Source of the DNA: Rhizobiaceae bacterium
Lineage (GTDB): Bacteria > Pseudomonadota > Alphaproteobacteria > Rhizobiales > Rhizobiaceae
Assembly (NCBI GenBank): GCA_019635775.1
Contig: JAHBYU010000001.1
Span: 372,001-436,000, forward strand
DNA length: 64,000 nucleotides
Direction: 5' to 3'
Below the pieces are notes generated by a model. It did no database searches and had not been told where the DNA came from. It saw nothing but the letters and a program-made list of their open reading frames with translations. The position numbers and the translations under genes were made by a program. Of this stretch, positions 17,380 to 25,730 are shown piece by piece; the stretch's first letter is position 1, and each line of letters opens with the position of its first letter.

Positions 17380-17435
17380 CCGTCTGGCGAAAGCACCCCA
17401 TGCGCAGAACGAAGGCTCCCTCGGGGGCCTTTTTT
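17358..17435 (+). terminator. Transcription attenuator before ilvI
   Basis: Two RNA structures can be drawn. A pause-type helix pairs 17358-17366 (GCGTATGGG) with 17397-17405 (CCCATGCGC). A terminator stem pairs 17412-17419 with 17424-17431 around a CTCG loop, followed directly by six T. Efficient leader translation should allow the terminator; stalling at Leu/Ile/Val codons should disturb the first helix and favour read-through. The exact antiterminator pairing is not resolved by eye. Confidence 0.75.
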
Positions 17436-17488
17436 GTTATTCGAAACAGCATAGATCGCCGGCGGCGAGAGGAAACGGAACCAGGCCG

Positions 17489-19285
17489 ATGAGCAACGGA
17501 AAGAGCGAGCAAAGCGAAACGTCCAATCGCGAGATGACGGGCGCGGAAATGGTGGTCCAGGCGCTGAAGGACAACGGCGTCGAGCATCTCTTCGGCTATC
17601 CGGGCGGCGCTGTCCTGCCGATCTATGACGAGCTTTTCCAGCAGGACTCGATCCAGCACATTCTCGTCCGGCACGAGCAGGGGGCTGGACACGCGGCAGA
17701 GGGCTATGCCCGCTCGACGGGAAAGCCCGGCGTGCTGCTCGTCACCTCCGGCCCCGGTGCGACGAATGCAGTCACCGCGCTGCAGGACGCGCTGATGGAC
17801 TCCATTCCCCTCGTCTGCCTGACCGGTCAGGTGCCGACCTCGCTCATCGGCTCCGACGCGTTCCAGGAGTGCGACACGGTCGGCATCACGCGCCCCTGCA
17901 CCAAGCACAACTGGCTGGTGAAGGACGTGAACGAGCTGGCCGCGACGATCCATGAGGCCTTCCACGTGGCTACGACCGGCCGCCCCGGTCCTGTCGTTGT
18001 CGACATCCCGAAGGACGTTCAGTTCGCCAAGGGCACCTACACGCCGCCGCAGACCGCGCCGCGCACGTCCTATCACCCGAAGGTCCAGGGCGACCTGGAG
18101 AAGATCAAGGCTGCAGTCGAGTTGATGGCCGGCGCGAAGAAGCCCATCATCTATTCGGGTGGCGGCGTCATCAATTCCGGTCCGCAGGCCAGCCAGTTGC
18201 TGCGCGAACTTGTCGACCTGAGCGGATTTCCGATCACGTCAACCCTGATGGGGCTTGGGGCCTATCCGGCGAGCGGCAAGAACTGGCTGGGCATGCTGGG
18301 CATGCACGGCACCTACGAAGCCAACATGGCGATGCACGATTGCGACGTGATGCTGTGCATCGGCGCTCGCTTCGACGACCGTATCACCGGCCGCCTCAAC
18401 GCGTTCTCGCCGAACTCGAAAAAGATCCACATCGACATCGATCCTTCCTCGATCAACAAGAACGTTCACGTTGATATCGGCATACTTGGCGATGTCGGCC
18501 ATGTGCTGGAAGACATGGTTCGGCTGTGGCGCGCCACCGTCAAGACCGACAAGAAGACGTTGCACCCGTGGTGGGAGCAGATCGCGCGCTGGCGTGCGCG
18601 GGATTCGCTCGCCTACCGGATGAACGACGATGTCATCATGCCGCAATATGCCATCCAGCGGCTGTACGAACTGACGAGGGGGCACGACACCTACATCACG
18701 ACCGAGGTCGGCCAGCACCAGATGTGGGCGGCGCAGCATTTCCACTTCGACGAACCGAACCGCTGGATGACCTCGGGCGGCCTCGGCACGATGGGTTATG
18801 GCCTGCCGGCGGCGCTGGGCGTCCAGATCGCGCATCCGGATTCGCTTGTCATCGACATCGCCGGCGACGCCTCTGTGCAGATGACGATCCAGGAGATGAG
18901 CTGCGCCGTTCAGTATGAGGCGCCCATCAAGATCTTCATCCTGAACAACCAGTACATGGGAATGGTGAGGCAGTGGCAACAGCTTCTGCACGGCAACCGG
19001 CTTTCGCATTCCTACACGGAGGCGATGCCCGACTTCGTGATGCTGGCGCAGGCCTATGGCGGACACGGCATACGCTGCGAAAAACCGGGTGATCTCGACG
19101 ATGCGATCAGGGAGATGATCGACGTGAAGAAGCCGGTCCTGTTCGACTGCCGTGTCGCGGCGCTCGCCAACTGCTTCCCGATGATCCCGTCCGGCAAGGC
19201 GCACAACGAGATGCTGCTGCCCGACGAGGCAACCGACGAAGTGGTGGCCAACGCCATCGACGCCAAGGGGCGGGAGCTGGTGTAG
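17489..19285 (+). CDS. ilvI: Acetolactate synthase, large (catalytic) subunit
   Basis: 598 residues. Condenses two pyruvates (or pyruvate and 2-oxobutyrate) to start valine, leucine and isoleucine synthesis; needs TPP, Mg2+ and FAD. The catalytic glutamate is E63 (RHEQGAGHAAEGYAR), SGPGATNAVT follows, and the TPP motif starts at GDAS 459-462 and ends at the NN of ILNNQYMGM. It is co-transcribed with the regulatory subunit gene 59 bases downstream, and sits behind a Leu/Ile/Val leader-peptide attenuator. Could equally be named ilvB. Confidence 0.96.
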   Translation: MSNGKSEQSETSNREMTGAEMVVQALKDNGVEHLFGYPGGAVLPIYDELFQQDSIQHILVRHEQGAGHAAEGYARSTGKPGVLLVTSGPGATNAVTALQDALMDSIPLVCLTGQVPTSLIGSDAFQECDTVGITRPCTKHNWLVKDVNELAATIHEAFHVATTGRPGPVVVDIPKDVQFAKGTYTPPQTAPRTSYHPKVQGDLEKIKAAVELMAGAKKPIIYSGGGVINSGPQASQLLRELVDLSGFPITSTLMGLGAYPASGKNWLGMLGMHGTYEANMAMHDCDVMLCIGARFDDRITGRLNAFSPNSKKIHIDIDPSSINKNVHVDIGILGDVGHVLEDMVRLWRATVKTDKKTLHPWWEQIARWRARDSLAYRMNDDVIMPQYAIQRLYELTRGHDTYITTEVGQHQMWAAQHFHFDEPNRWMTSGGLGTMGYGLPAALGVQIAHPDSLVIDIAGDASVQMTIQEMSCAVQYEAPIKIFILNNQYMGMVRQWQQLLHGNRLSHSYTEAMPDFVMLAQAYGGHGIRCEKPGDLDDAIREMIDVKKPVLFDCRVAALANCFPMIPSGKAHNEMLLPDEATDEVVANAIDAKGRELV

Positions 19286-19344
19286 GGGCGAAAGCCCTTT
19301 TCACCGAATCCCTTAGAACGAACTCCCGATCCAGAGATTGAGCC

Positions 19345-19917
19345 ATGAACGCCCAGCTACAACCTACCGGTTCCGCCTATTTCATCGCCAAGGAAACGCA
19401 GCAACCGGAGACGCACACGCTGTCGGTGCTCGTCGACAACGAGCCCGGCGTGCTGGCACGCGTCATCGGCCTGTTCTCCGGTCGCGGCTACAACATCGAG
19501 AGCCTGACGGTCTCCGAAACCGAACATGAAAAGCACCTTTCGCGCATCACGGTGGTGACGCGCGGAACGGCGCATGTGCTTGAGCAGATCAAGCACCAGC
19601 TCGAGCGGATCGTTCCGGTGCATGGCGTCGTCGACCTGACCGTGCGCGCCAAGGAACTTGGGCAGGAGCGCCCGCTGGAGCGCGAGCTTGCACTGGTCAA
19701 GGTCGCCGGCAAGGGTGAGGAACGCGTGGAGGCGCTGCGGCTGGCCGACGCGTTCCGCGCCAGCGTGATCGACGCCAACACCGAGCACTTCATCTTCGAG
19801 ATAACCGGCAAGGCCTCGAAGGTGGACCAGTTCATCGCAATCATGAAGCCGCTGGGGCTTGTCGAAATCTGCCGCACGGGGGTTGCCGCCATGAATCGCG
19901 GCCCGCAGGGCATGTAG
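19345..19917 (+). CDS. ilvH: Acetolactate synthase, small (regulatory) subunit
   Basis: 190 residues. Binds valine and confers feedback inhibition on the large subunit. The ACT domain is at about residues 24-100 (HTLSVLVDNEPGVLARVIGL, then GRGYNIESLTVSE); the C-terminal half is the usual second ACT-like domain. Length is slightly above the enterobacterial IlvH because of a 20-residue N-terminal extension common in rhizobia. Downstream partner of ilvI in the attenuated operon. Confidence 0.95.
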   Translation: MNAQLQPTGSAYFIAKETQQPETHTLSVLVDNEPGVLARVIGLFSGRGYNIESLTVSETEHEKHLSRITVVTRGTAHVLEQIKHQLERIVPVHGVVDLTVRAKELGQERPLERELALVKVAGKGEERVEALRLADAFRASVIDANTEHFIFEITGKASKVDQFIAIMKPLGLVEICRTGVAAMNRGPQGM

Positions 19918-20015
19918 CCTGCAAGCATCGGAAATTGTCACCGCGACAACAATCCAGATGACTTGGATAGCGACGGAGCGATAGCGCTGGCGTAGCAATC
20001 CGGTTGGACCCGATC

Positions 20016-20609
20016 ATGTCTTCAGAAGCGTTCATGGCGCTCATCGTTTACGCCTTCGTGACCTCGATCACGCCCGGCCCGAACAACGTAATGTTGCTCG
20101 CGTCGGGCGTGAATTTCGGCTTCGTGCGCACCATCCCCCATGCGCTGGGCATCGGCGGCGGTTTCCTGACGCTCCTGCTGGCAGTGGGTTTCGGCCTTGG
20201 CGCGTTGCTGACTGCGTTGCCGGCCCTGCACGTGGTGCTCAAGATCGCGGGCGGCGCCTATCTGCTCTATCTCGCCTGGCGTATCGCGATGTCGCGGGCG
20301 ATGGCGTCCGGGAATGCGAAGGCGAGGCCGATGACGTTCCTCGAAGCGGCCGCGTTCCAGTGGGTCAACCCCAAGGCATGGGTGATGGCGGTGAGCGCGA
20401 TGGCGATCTACACCAACCCCGCAAATCCCTTTGCATCCGTGATGATGGTCGCGTTGGCTTTCGCGGCGGTCAATGTGCCGAGCGTCTCGACCTGGGCCGG
20501 CTTCGGCACCGCGCTGCGCGGCTTCCTCGCCGATCCGGTGCGGCTGAAATGGTTCAACATCGCAATGGGACTGCTGCTCGTTGCCAGCCTGTGGCCGATG
20601 ATCAGGTGA
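20016..20609 (+). CDS. LysE/RhtB family amino-acid exporter
   Basis: 197 residues with about six membrane helices. The family signature is TSITPGPNNVMLLASGVNFG (residues 16-35), followed by GGAYLLYLAWR and QWVNPKAWVMA. These inner-membrane exporters relieve excess amino acids or analogues. It lies 98 bases after ilvH on the same strand, which would fit export of branched-chain products, but the substrate is not visible in the sequence. The ATG at 20016 is preferred over an in-frame TTG at 20004. Confidence 0.88.
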   Translation: MSSEAFMALIVYAFVTSITPGPNNVMLLASGVNFGFVRTIPHALGIGGGFLTLLLAVGFGLGALLTALPALHVVLKIAGGAYLLYLAWRIAMSRAMASGNAKARPMTFLEAAAFQWVNPKAWVMAVSAMAIYTNPANPFASVMMVALAFAAVNVPSVSTWAGFGTALRGFLADPVRLKWFNIAMGLLLVASLWPMIR

Positions 20610-21081
20610 ATATGATGACCTCCGGCTTCGTGAGCATCAGCCAGAAGATACCGAGCACAGCAAAGAAAGCCGGAAAGCCACAAACGAACCACACCCGGTA
20701 AAGCCAGTAATATTCATCGGGCAGTTGCTGATTTCCAGCAGCCGCCGCGCGGGCAAGGTTCCGCAGCCTTATCTGTATCGCGACCACCGGCAGCCAGAAA
20801 ATGCCGGTCAGTAGGTAGAGGATCATCGAAAGCACGATCCAGCCTTGCGTCAGCGGCCAGCCGATCTGGTGAGCGAGCAAGATCCCCGTGATGGGTTGGA
20901 TGATCACGGCTGTCGCAGTGAAGATCGTGTCTGCCACGACCACAGTGCCTGCCACATGCGCGATACGAACCGGGTCGCCCGTGCGATGCGCCATCACCAT
21001 GAAAAAGGCGATGCCAAGGCCCGTGCCGAACAGAACGGTGGAGCCGATAACATGCAGAAAGCGTAGTATCTCGACGCTCAT
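20602..21081 (-). CDS. DUF2269 integral membrane protein
   Basis: 159 residues with four membrane helices, opening MSVEILRFLHVIGSTVLFGTG; conserved LLAHQIGWPLTQGW and YRVWFVCGFPAF. This fits DUF2269, a family of unknown function. Its ATG overlaps the stop of the upstream SDR-DoxX gene by four bases, and the two are probably translated together. The 3' end overlaps the convergent LysE gene by eight bases. Confidence 0.8.
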   Translation of the reverse strand: MSVEILRFLHVIGSTVLFGTGLGIAFFMVMAHRTGDPVRIAHVAGTVVVADTIFTATAVIIQPITGILLAHQIGWPLTQGWIVLSMILYLLTGIFWLPVVAIQIRLRNLARAAAAGNQQLPDEYYWLYRVWFVCGFPAFFAVLGIFWLMLTKPEVIIFT

Positions 21082-22349
21082 CGCTCTTCGAAAATGGCCA
21101 GAGCCACCCCAGCCAGAACAATTGATGGAAGCACCTTGACCAGGGCTCCGAGCGGATCAGCCCAAAGGGCAGGCGCAAGCACTGTTGCCGCAACGAGATA
21201 GGCAAGTGAAACGCCAATCATGGCGACCAGTGCCGGCACCGCGAAGCGGCGCACCGCGACGGCGAGGCCAAGCGCGATATCGAGCAATCCGGTTGCCGCG
21301 GTCAGCAGAAAAGCCGTCGCGGAGGACGCTCCCACCGCGGCAAGATGGGCCGCAGAGGCGTCGAAGCGTATCAGCGCAACCAGCCCCGAGGTTATCCAGA
21401 ACAGGCTGATGACGCCGAAAAGCACTGGCTTAAACAGATAGAGGCGGGCGTACCACAGGTCCTGTACGCCTGCCGGATTGTCGGCGAGCGTCTCCTGAAG
21501 TGTGGCAAGCGGACGCGCCATTGGCGCGGAATGTCCGGCAACGCCACCGGCCGCGGCTACCAGCGCTGTCGAGCGCAGCGGCGAGCGCCAGCCCAGATAT
21601 CCGAGCAAATCGGCAAGCGTGGAGACGATGCGCGCCGCGAAGTCAGGCAAGGGCACGGTGCGGGCCGGGGCAAGTCCGAGCCAGCGGCGATGGATGGCGA
21701 CCGCCTCGGCGAGCGTCGTCGTTCCCTCTGCGGCAAGATCGATATCGCTGCCGTCGGGGATTTCACCGTCAATCGCGTCAGCGACGGTTTGCGCAACGTC
21801 GTCGAGGGCGACGAACTGCATCGGGCTGTCTGCGTGGGCGAGGGGAGTTACCAGCTGGCAGGCGGCCAGCGCTCGCAACAGGGCCGTGCCGCCATGGGCG
21901 TTGCGGCCGACGACGACAGCAGGTCGCAGGATCACGAACGACAGTCCCGAGGACATGAGCGCGGTATCCGCCCGGCGCTTCGTGGCGAGGAATTCGGTTT
22001 CGGACGCGGAGCCGTCGGTGCGTGCCGAAACCTGCACCACGAAAGGCGGTGCGGCTTCGTAAAGGGCGTGCATGGCCCGATCCTGCAGCGCAGCTACATC
22101 GTCGCGCAAGCCGTCCTGCAATGCTCCGGCGCAGTTGACCACGGCATCGATACCGGCGAGCAGCGGGCGCCAATGCTGCGCGGTCGACAGGCGTGCGATG
22201 TCGGCCTGCACCCATGTGATTTCGGTCCGCAGGGTTCGGCGCGCCGAGCCGGGCCGAGTTGTCGCCACAACGGTGTGTCCGCGCTTGACAAGAAGGCTTG
22301 CCACCGCCGTCCCGATGAAGCCGTTGCCTCCCAGAATCAAAATCCGCAT
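21078..22349 (-). CDS. SDR-family NAD(P)-binding protein fused to a DoxX-like membrane domain
   Basis: 423 residues in two parts. Residues 1 to about 275 are an atypical short-chain dehydrogenase/NmrA-like domain starting MRILILGGNGFIGTAVASLL (GxxGxxG nucleotide-binding loop). Residues about 300-423 carry four membrane helices and resemble DoxX-like domains. The frame extends upstream to 22412, but M22 (position 22349) is the true domain start. Coupled by a 4-base overlap to the DUF2269 membrane gene. A membrane-bound redox role is likely; the substrate is unknown. Confidence 0.8.
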   Translation of the reverse strand: MRILILGGNGFIGTAVASLLVKRGHTVVATTRPGSARRTLRTEITWVQADIARLSTAQHWRPLLAGIDAVVNCAGALQDGLRDDVAALQDRAMHALYEAAPPFVVQVSARTDGSASETEFLATKRRADTALMSSGLSFVILRPAVVVGRNAHGGTALLRALAACQLVTPLAHADSPMQFVALDDVAQTVADAIDGEIPDGSDIDLAAEGTTTLAEAVAIHRRWLGLAPARTVPLPDFAARIVSTLADLLGYLGWRSPLRSTALVAAAGGVAGHSAPMARPLATLQETLADNPAGVQDLWYARLYLFKPVLFGVISLFWITSGLVALIRFDASAAHLAAVGASSATAFLLTAATGLLDIALGLAVAVRRFAVPALVAMIGVSLAYLVAATVLAPALWADPLGALVKVLPSIVLAGVALAIFEER

Positions 22350-22482
22350 GAGCGAAGGATAGTCGCCAGCATCCGGGCCCTGCAATCGAGGATTGCGCAG
22401 GGCCTGGACCACCTACCTGGACCACCGGATCGGGCAGCGCGCTTGCTTGCGCGAGCGACGGCGTGGGCTTAGCCTTGCGGGC

Positions 22483-23118
22483 ATGTCACACGATCACGAT
22501 CACGACCACGACCATGACAACGAACTCGACCCGATGGCCGCGCGGGTGCGCGCGCTGGAAACGATCCTGACCCAGAAGGGCCTGATCGATCCGGCGGCGA
22601 TCGACGCCATCGTCGATACCTATGAGACGAAGGTTGGGCCGAGAAACGGCGCGCGGGTCGTCGCGCGGGCCTGGAACGACCCCGATTACGCCGAGTGGCT
22701 GAAACGCGACGCCACCGCCGCGATCGCTTCGCTCGGCTTTACCGGCCGGCAGGGCGAGCACATGCAGGCCGCGTTCAACACCGACGAGACGCACAACCTC
22801 GTCGTCTGCACGCTCTGTTCCTGCTATCCGTGGAGCGTGCTGGGTCTGCCGCCTGTGTGGTACAAGGCGCCGCCCTATCGCAGCCGCGCCGTCATCGATC
22901 CGCGCGGCGTGCTGGCGGAATTCGGACTGACGCTGCCTGCGGACAAGAAGATCCGCGTGTGGGATTCCACCGCCGAACTGCGCTACCTCGTCGTGCCGCA
23001 ACGTCCCTCCGGAACCGAGGGCTGGAGCGAGGACGATCTGGCGAGCCTCGTGACCCGCGACAGCATGATCGGAACGGGCTTTGCGCTGGCGCCGGATCAG
23101 AAAGGGCCTGCGGCATGA
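22483..23118 (+). CDS. nthA: Nitrile hydratase, alpha subunit (cobalt type)
   Basis: 211 residues. Hydrates nitriles to amides together with the beta subunit. The metal-binding claw is VCTLCSC at 108-114 (C109, C112, C114); Thr in the second position is typical of cobalt rather than iron enzymes. The N-terminus is a striking His-Asp repeat, [14 protein letters not shown], encoded by a short tandem DNA repeat, and may help metal capture. The ATG at 22483 is chosen over the longer frame. The stop overlaps nthB by four bases (ATGA). Confidence 0.94.
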   Translation: MSHDHDHDHDHDNELDPMAARVRALETILTQKGLIDPAAIDAIVDTYETKVGPRNGARVVARAWNDPDYAEWLKRDATAAIASLGFTGRQGEHMQAAFNTDETHNLVVCTLCSCYPWSVLGLPPVWYKAPPYRSRAVIDPRGVLAEFGLTLPADKKIRVWDSTAELRYLVVPQRPSGTEGWSEDDLASLVTRDSMIGTGFALAPDQKGPAA

Positions 23119-23774
23119 ACGGGCCGCACGATCTCGGGGGCCAGATGGGCCTTGGTCCGGTCGCGCCGGAGGTGGATGAGCCGGTGTTCCATGCCGGCTG
23201 GGAGAAACGGGCGCTTGGCCTGACGCTTTGCGCCGGAGCCTTCGGAGCCTGGAACATCGACGAAAGCCGGCACGCGCGCGAAAACCGTCACCCGGTCGAC
23301 TACCTCTCGTCGAGCTATTACGAAATCTGGATCAAGGGGCTGGAACGGCTGCTCCTCCGCCACGGCTTCGTCAGCCAGCGCGACCTTGCCCAGGGCAGGG
23401 CGGTGGATGGTGCGCCACAGCCGAAACGCGTGCTGAAGGCTCAGGATGTTGCCGGTGTGCTGGCGCGCGGCGGCCCCTGCGACCGTCCGGTGAACGCGCC
23501 GGCGCGCTTCAAGGCGGGCGACAAGGTTCTTACGCGCAATTTCAGCCCGGCCGGGCACACAAGGCTGCCGCGCTATGCACGGGGCAGGCGCGGCACGATC
23601 GAGGCCGTGCGCGAAGGGTTCGTTTTTCCGGACACCAATGCGCATGGCAAGGGTGAGAATCCGCAATGGGTCTACACGGTGGTTTTTGACGGCCGTGAGA
23701 TCTGGGGCGACGATGCCGATCCGACGCTGACGGTCTCCATCGACGCCTGGGAGAGCTATCTTGAGCCGGCGTGA
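23115..23774 (+). CDS. nthB: Nitrile hydratase, beta subunit
   Basis: 219 residues starting [19 protein letters not shown], the classic beta-subunit opening. [20 protein letters not shown] and a C-terminal SH3-like barrel ([20 protein letters not shown], then [10 protein letters not shown]) complete the family pattern. It forms the heterotetramer with NthA. The start overlaps the nthA stop, and its 3' end overlaps the TTG start of the activator gene, so all three are tightly coupled. Confidence 0.94.
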   Translation: MNGPHDLGGQMGLGPVAPEVDEPVFHAGWEKRALGLTLCAGAFGAWNIDESRHARENRHPVDYLSSSYYEIWIKGLERLLLRHGFVSQRDLAQGRAVDGAPQPKRVLKAQDVAGVLARGGPCDRPVNAPARFKAGDKVLTRNFSPAGHTRLPRYARGRRGTIEAVREGFVFPDTNAHGKGENPQWVYTVVFDGREIWGDDADPTLTVSIDAWESYLEPA

Positions 23775-24126
23775 CGGCACGCTCGGCGACATCCCCACGG
23801 CTGAGGATGCGCCGGTGTTTGCCGAACCATGGCAGGCGCAGGCGTTCGCGCTGACGCTTGCCCTGCATGAACGGGGCCTCTTTTCCTGGAGCGAATGGGC
23901 CGACGCGCTCTCGGCTGAGGTCAAGTCGCCAGGTGCAGCCGCCGACGGCAGCGACTACTACCAGCGCTGGCTTGCCGCGCTCGAGCGCCTGCTGGCCTCG
24001 AAGGATGTCGCTGCGCGGCCTGAGGTCGATGCGGTCGCCGCCGCATGGGAGCGCGCCGCCCACGCCACGCCGCACGGCCAGCCGATCGTGCTGGAAAACG
24101 ATCCGCATTTTAGCGGCGTTCGATAA
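23761..24126 (+). CDS. Nitrile hydratase accessory (activator) protein
   Basis: 121 residues; the family (P14K/NthE-like) helps insert cobalt into the alpha subunit by subunit swapping. Typical features are PVFAEPWQAQAFALTLALHE near the start, FSWSEWADALSAE, and DYYQRWLAALERLLA, which resembles the beta-subunit N-terminal part. The start is TTG at 23761, within the end of nthB; no ATG precedes the conserved sequence. A cobalt-type NthA next to this activator is consistent. No amidase gene follows. Confidence 0.88.
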   Translation: MSRRDGTLGDIPTAEDAPVFAEPWQAQAFALTLALHERGLFSWSEWADALSAEVKSPGAAADGSDYYQRWLAALERLLASKDVAARPEVDAVAAAWERAAHATPHGQPIVLENDPHFSGVR

Positions 24127-24145
24127 TGTTCTTATTGTGTTCCAT

Positions 24146-24176
24146 TTTGTATACGGTATAGAGTGTCTTATACAAA
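24146..24176. promoter_or_regulatory. Inverted repeat before vapBC (putative autoregulatory operator)
   Basis: TTTGTATA (24146-24153) and TATACAAA (24169-24176) are perfect 8-base arms with a 15-base spacer in an AT-rich stretch 18 bases before vapB. Toxin-antitoxin complexes usually repress their own promoter by binding such repeats. Confidence 0.6.
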
Positions 24177-24194
24177 GACTTTAGGTCATATCCC

Positions 24195-24446
24195 ATGGTG
24201 ATACACGTTAAGGATGAGAAAACCGACGCGCTGGTGCGTCGGTTGGCAGAATCGCGAGGTATCGGGATCACCTCGGCCATCAAGGAGGCTGTCGAGGAAG
24301 CTTTGACGCGCGACGCTCAGGCCGATACTCGCGCGGGAAGGGGTTCAGACGACAGGGTCAGAGCCATGTTGCAAAGGTGGGACCGGTTACCGAAGACCGC
24401 GGTGGTGCCGGATAAAGAATTTTTTGACGACTTATGGGGGGAGTGA
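24195..24446 (+). CDS. vapB: VapB-type antitoxin
   Basis: 83 residues. The N-terminal 45 residues (VIHVKDEKTDALVRRLAESR, then GITSAIKEAVEEALTRD) match the Rv0623/PSK-type ribbon-helix-helix antitoxins. The C-terminal part (RWDRLPKTAVVPDKEFFDDL) should wrap the toxin. The stop lies three bases before the vapC start. Lower GC than the neighbours and the position right after the nth operon suggest a mobile module. Confidence 0.85.
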   Translation: MVIHVKDEKTDALVRRLAESRGIGITSAIKEAVEEALTRDAQADTRAGRGSDDRVRAMLQRWDRLPKTAVVPDKEFFDDLWGE

Positions 24447-24449
24447 TGG

Positions 24450-24842
24450 ATGTATGTAGTCGACGCCTCGGCTTTGGTTGCGGTTTTGTTTGGAGAGCCG
24501 GAGCGGGACGCCTTTCTCGATTTGATGCGGAAGTCGCCAGGCCTGGTTACGCATCCGGTGAGCGTTTTCGAAGCTGCCATCGCTTTCTCCAATCGCACCG
24601 GTAGCGCCGCAGCGGCGACTTTGGAAATCATGGCCTTCCTGAAGGAGATGAACATTGAAGTCACTCCACTCGATTCCAACGTTCTTTTGGAAAAGGCCAT
24701 TGCACGCGATCGCTTCGGTAAGGGAAGTGGTCATTCTGCTGCGTTGAATCTGGGGGATTGCGTCACCTATGCGGTGGCGAAGATTGCGGGGTTGCGAATC
24801 CTCTACAAAGGCAACGACTTTGCCCAAACTGACATGGCCTAG
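24450..24842 (+). CDS. vapC: VapC-type PIN-domain ribonuclease toxin
   Basis: 130 residues. The PIN-domain acids are visible: D5 in MYVVDASALVAVLFGEPE, a conserved glutamate in SVFEAAIAF, and D in NLGDCVTYAVA; KGNDFAQTD ends the fold. VapC toxins cut specific RNAs, often initiator or other tRNAs; the target is not deducible. The ATG at 24450 follows vapB closely. Its 3' end overlaps chaC (opposite strand) by four bases. Confidence 0.9.
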   Translation: MYVVDASALVAVLFGEPERDAFLDLMRKSPGLVTHPVSVFEAAIAFSNRTGSAAAATLEIMAFLKEMNIEVTPLDSNVLLEKAIARDRFGKGSGHSAALNLGDCVTYAVAKIAGLRILYKGNDFAQTDMA

Positions 24843-25579
24843 GATTGGCGGCCTGCTTGGCTCTCGTTGGGCCCTGCCCAATGCCATTGGTCCTTCAACC
24901 TCAGGATCTCTTCGGCGACCAACCTTTGCAGGTGCCACAGGTTGCGGTCGTGGATGCCGAACTCCTCGAGCTTGGTGATCGTGTTGTAGAGGTAGGCAGC
25001 GTTGGAGCCGAGATGCCCGCAGGCACGCGCTATCCGGCGGGCGGTCTCTTCAGGTGAAAGCTTTAGGAACGGGAAGCTGGGGGTCGGCGCGGCCCAGAAG
25101 GCGAGCGCCCTGACGGGGCCCTGTACGGTAACAACATTCAGCCACCGCATATTGTCCAGATCGCCTTCATATTCCGTCTCGCGGTAGAGCATGTTTTGCA
25201 ACTGACGCGTCCTGTCCGCGTCGGGAATCCTGAACGCCACGCCGTGGCATGTGCCGCCGCGCTCGATCACCATCATCTGGCCGGGCCGCTCCGGCGAGCC
25301 GCGCCATCGCGGCAATTCCATCGAGAAGGATCGGTGCCATCCGTGCGCGGTGGCGCGGGTTGCTTCGACGGCTTCGAATTCCGGCTTCCAGATCAGGGAG
25401 CCGTAGGCGAACAGCCATAACGGTCGGTCCCCGCATTCACGGTCGAGCGCGACGGATTTGGCCGTCACGTCCTCGTCGGTCAGCCGCACCAGCCGCCGGT
25501 CGGGACCGGGATCGGCGACGTCGCGCTCGCACAGGGCGACGAGTTCCGGCGTAAGCGACAGAGAGCCCCGTCTTTGCAT
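24839..25579 (-). CDS. chaC: Gamma-glutamylcyclotransferase (ChaC-like)
   Basis: 246 residues. ChaC enzymes split glutathione into 5-oxoproline and Cys-Gly. The fold's signature is LWLFAYGSLIWKPEFE (YGSLIW loop binding the gamma-glutamyl group), followed by CHGVAFRIP and MLYRETEYEGD, which contains candidate catalytic acids. The ATG at 25579 (MQRRGSLSLTPELVAL) fits relatives; 26 more codons are open upstream but overlap the promoter region of the divergent helicase gene. Confidence 0.88.
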   Translation of the reverse strand: MQRRGSLSLTPELVALCERDVADPGPDRRLVRLTDEDVTAKSVALDRECGDRPLWLFAYGSLIWKPEFEAVEATRATAHGWHRSFSMELPRWRGSPERPGQMMVIERGGTCHGVAFRIPDADRTRQLQNMLYRETEYEGDLDNMRWLNVVTVQGPVRALAFWAAPTPSFPFLKLSPEETARRIARACGHLGSNAAYLYNTITKLEEFGIHDRNLWHLQRLVAEEILRLKDQWHWAGPNESQAGRQS

Positions 25580-25730
25580 TACCGCCCCAACAAGATTCGT
25601 CGTGATTTTAACCCTGTTGCCGAACACCGGCAAAGCTCTTGACCAGCGCCTGGTCATTGTTCACTATTTGTTCCGTGAGGCGACGCCAGCCGTCTCTTGC
25701 CGCCAAGTCCGAATCTTGCCAGTCAGGCGC

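Noticed and set aside
21345-22472. 375-codon open frame on the plus strand
   Set aside because: Antisense to the SDR-DoxX gene, with no Shine-Dalgarno and a shadow-type composition.
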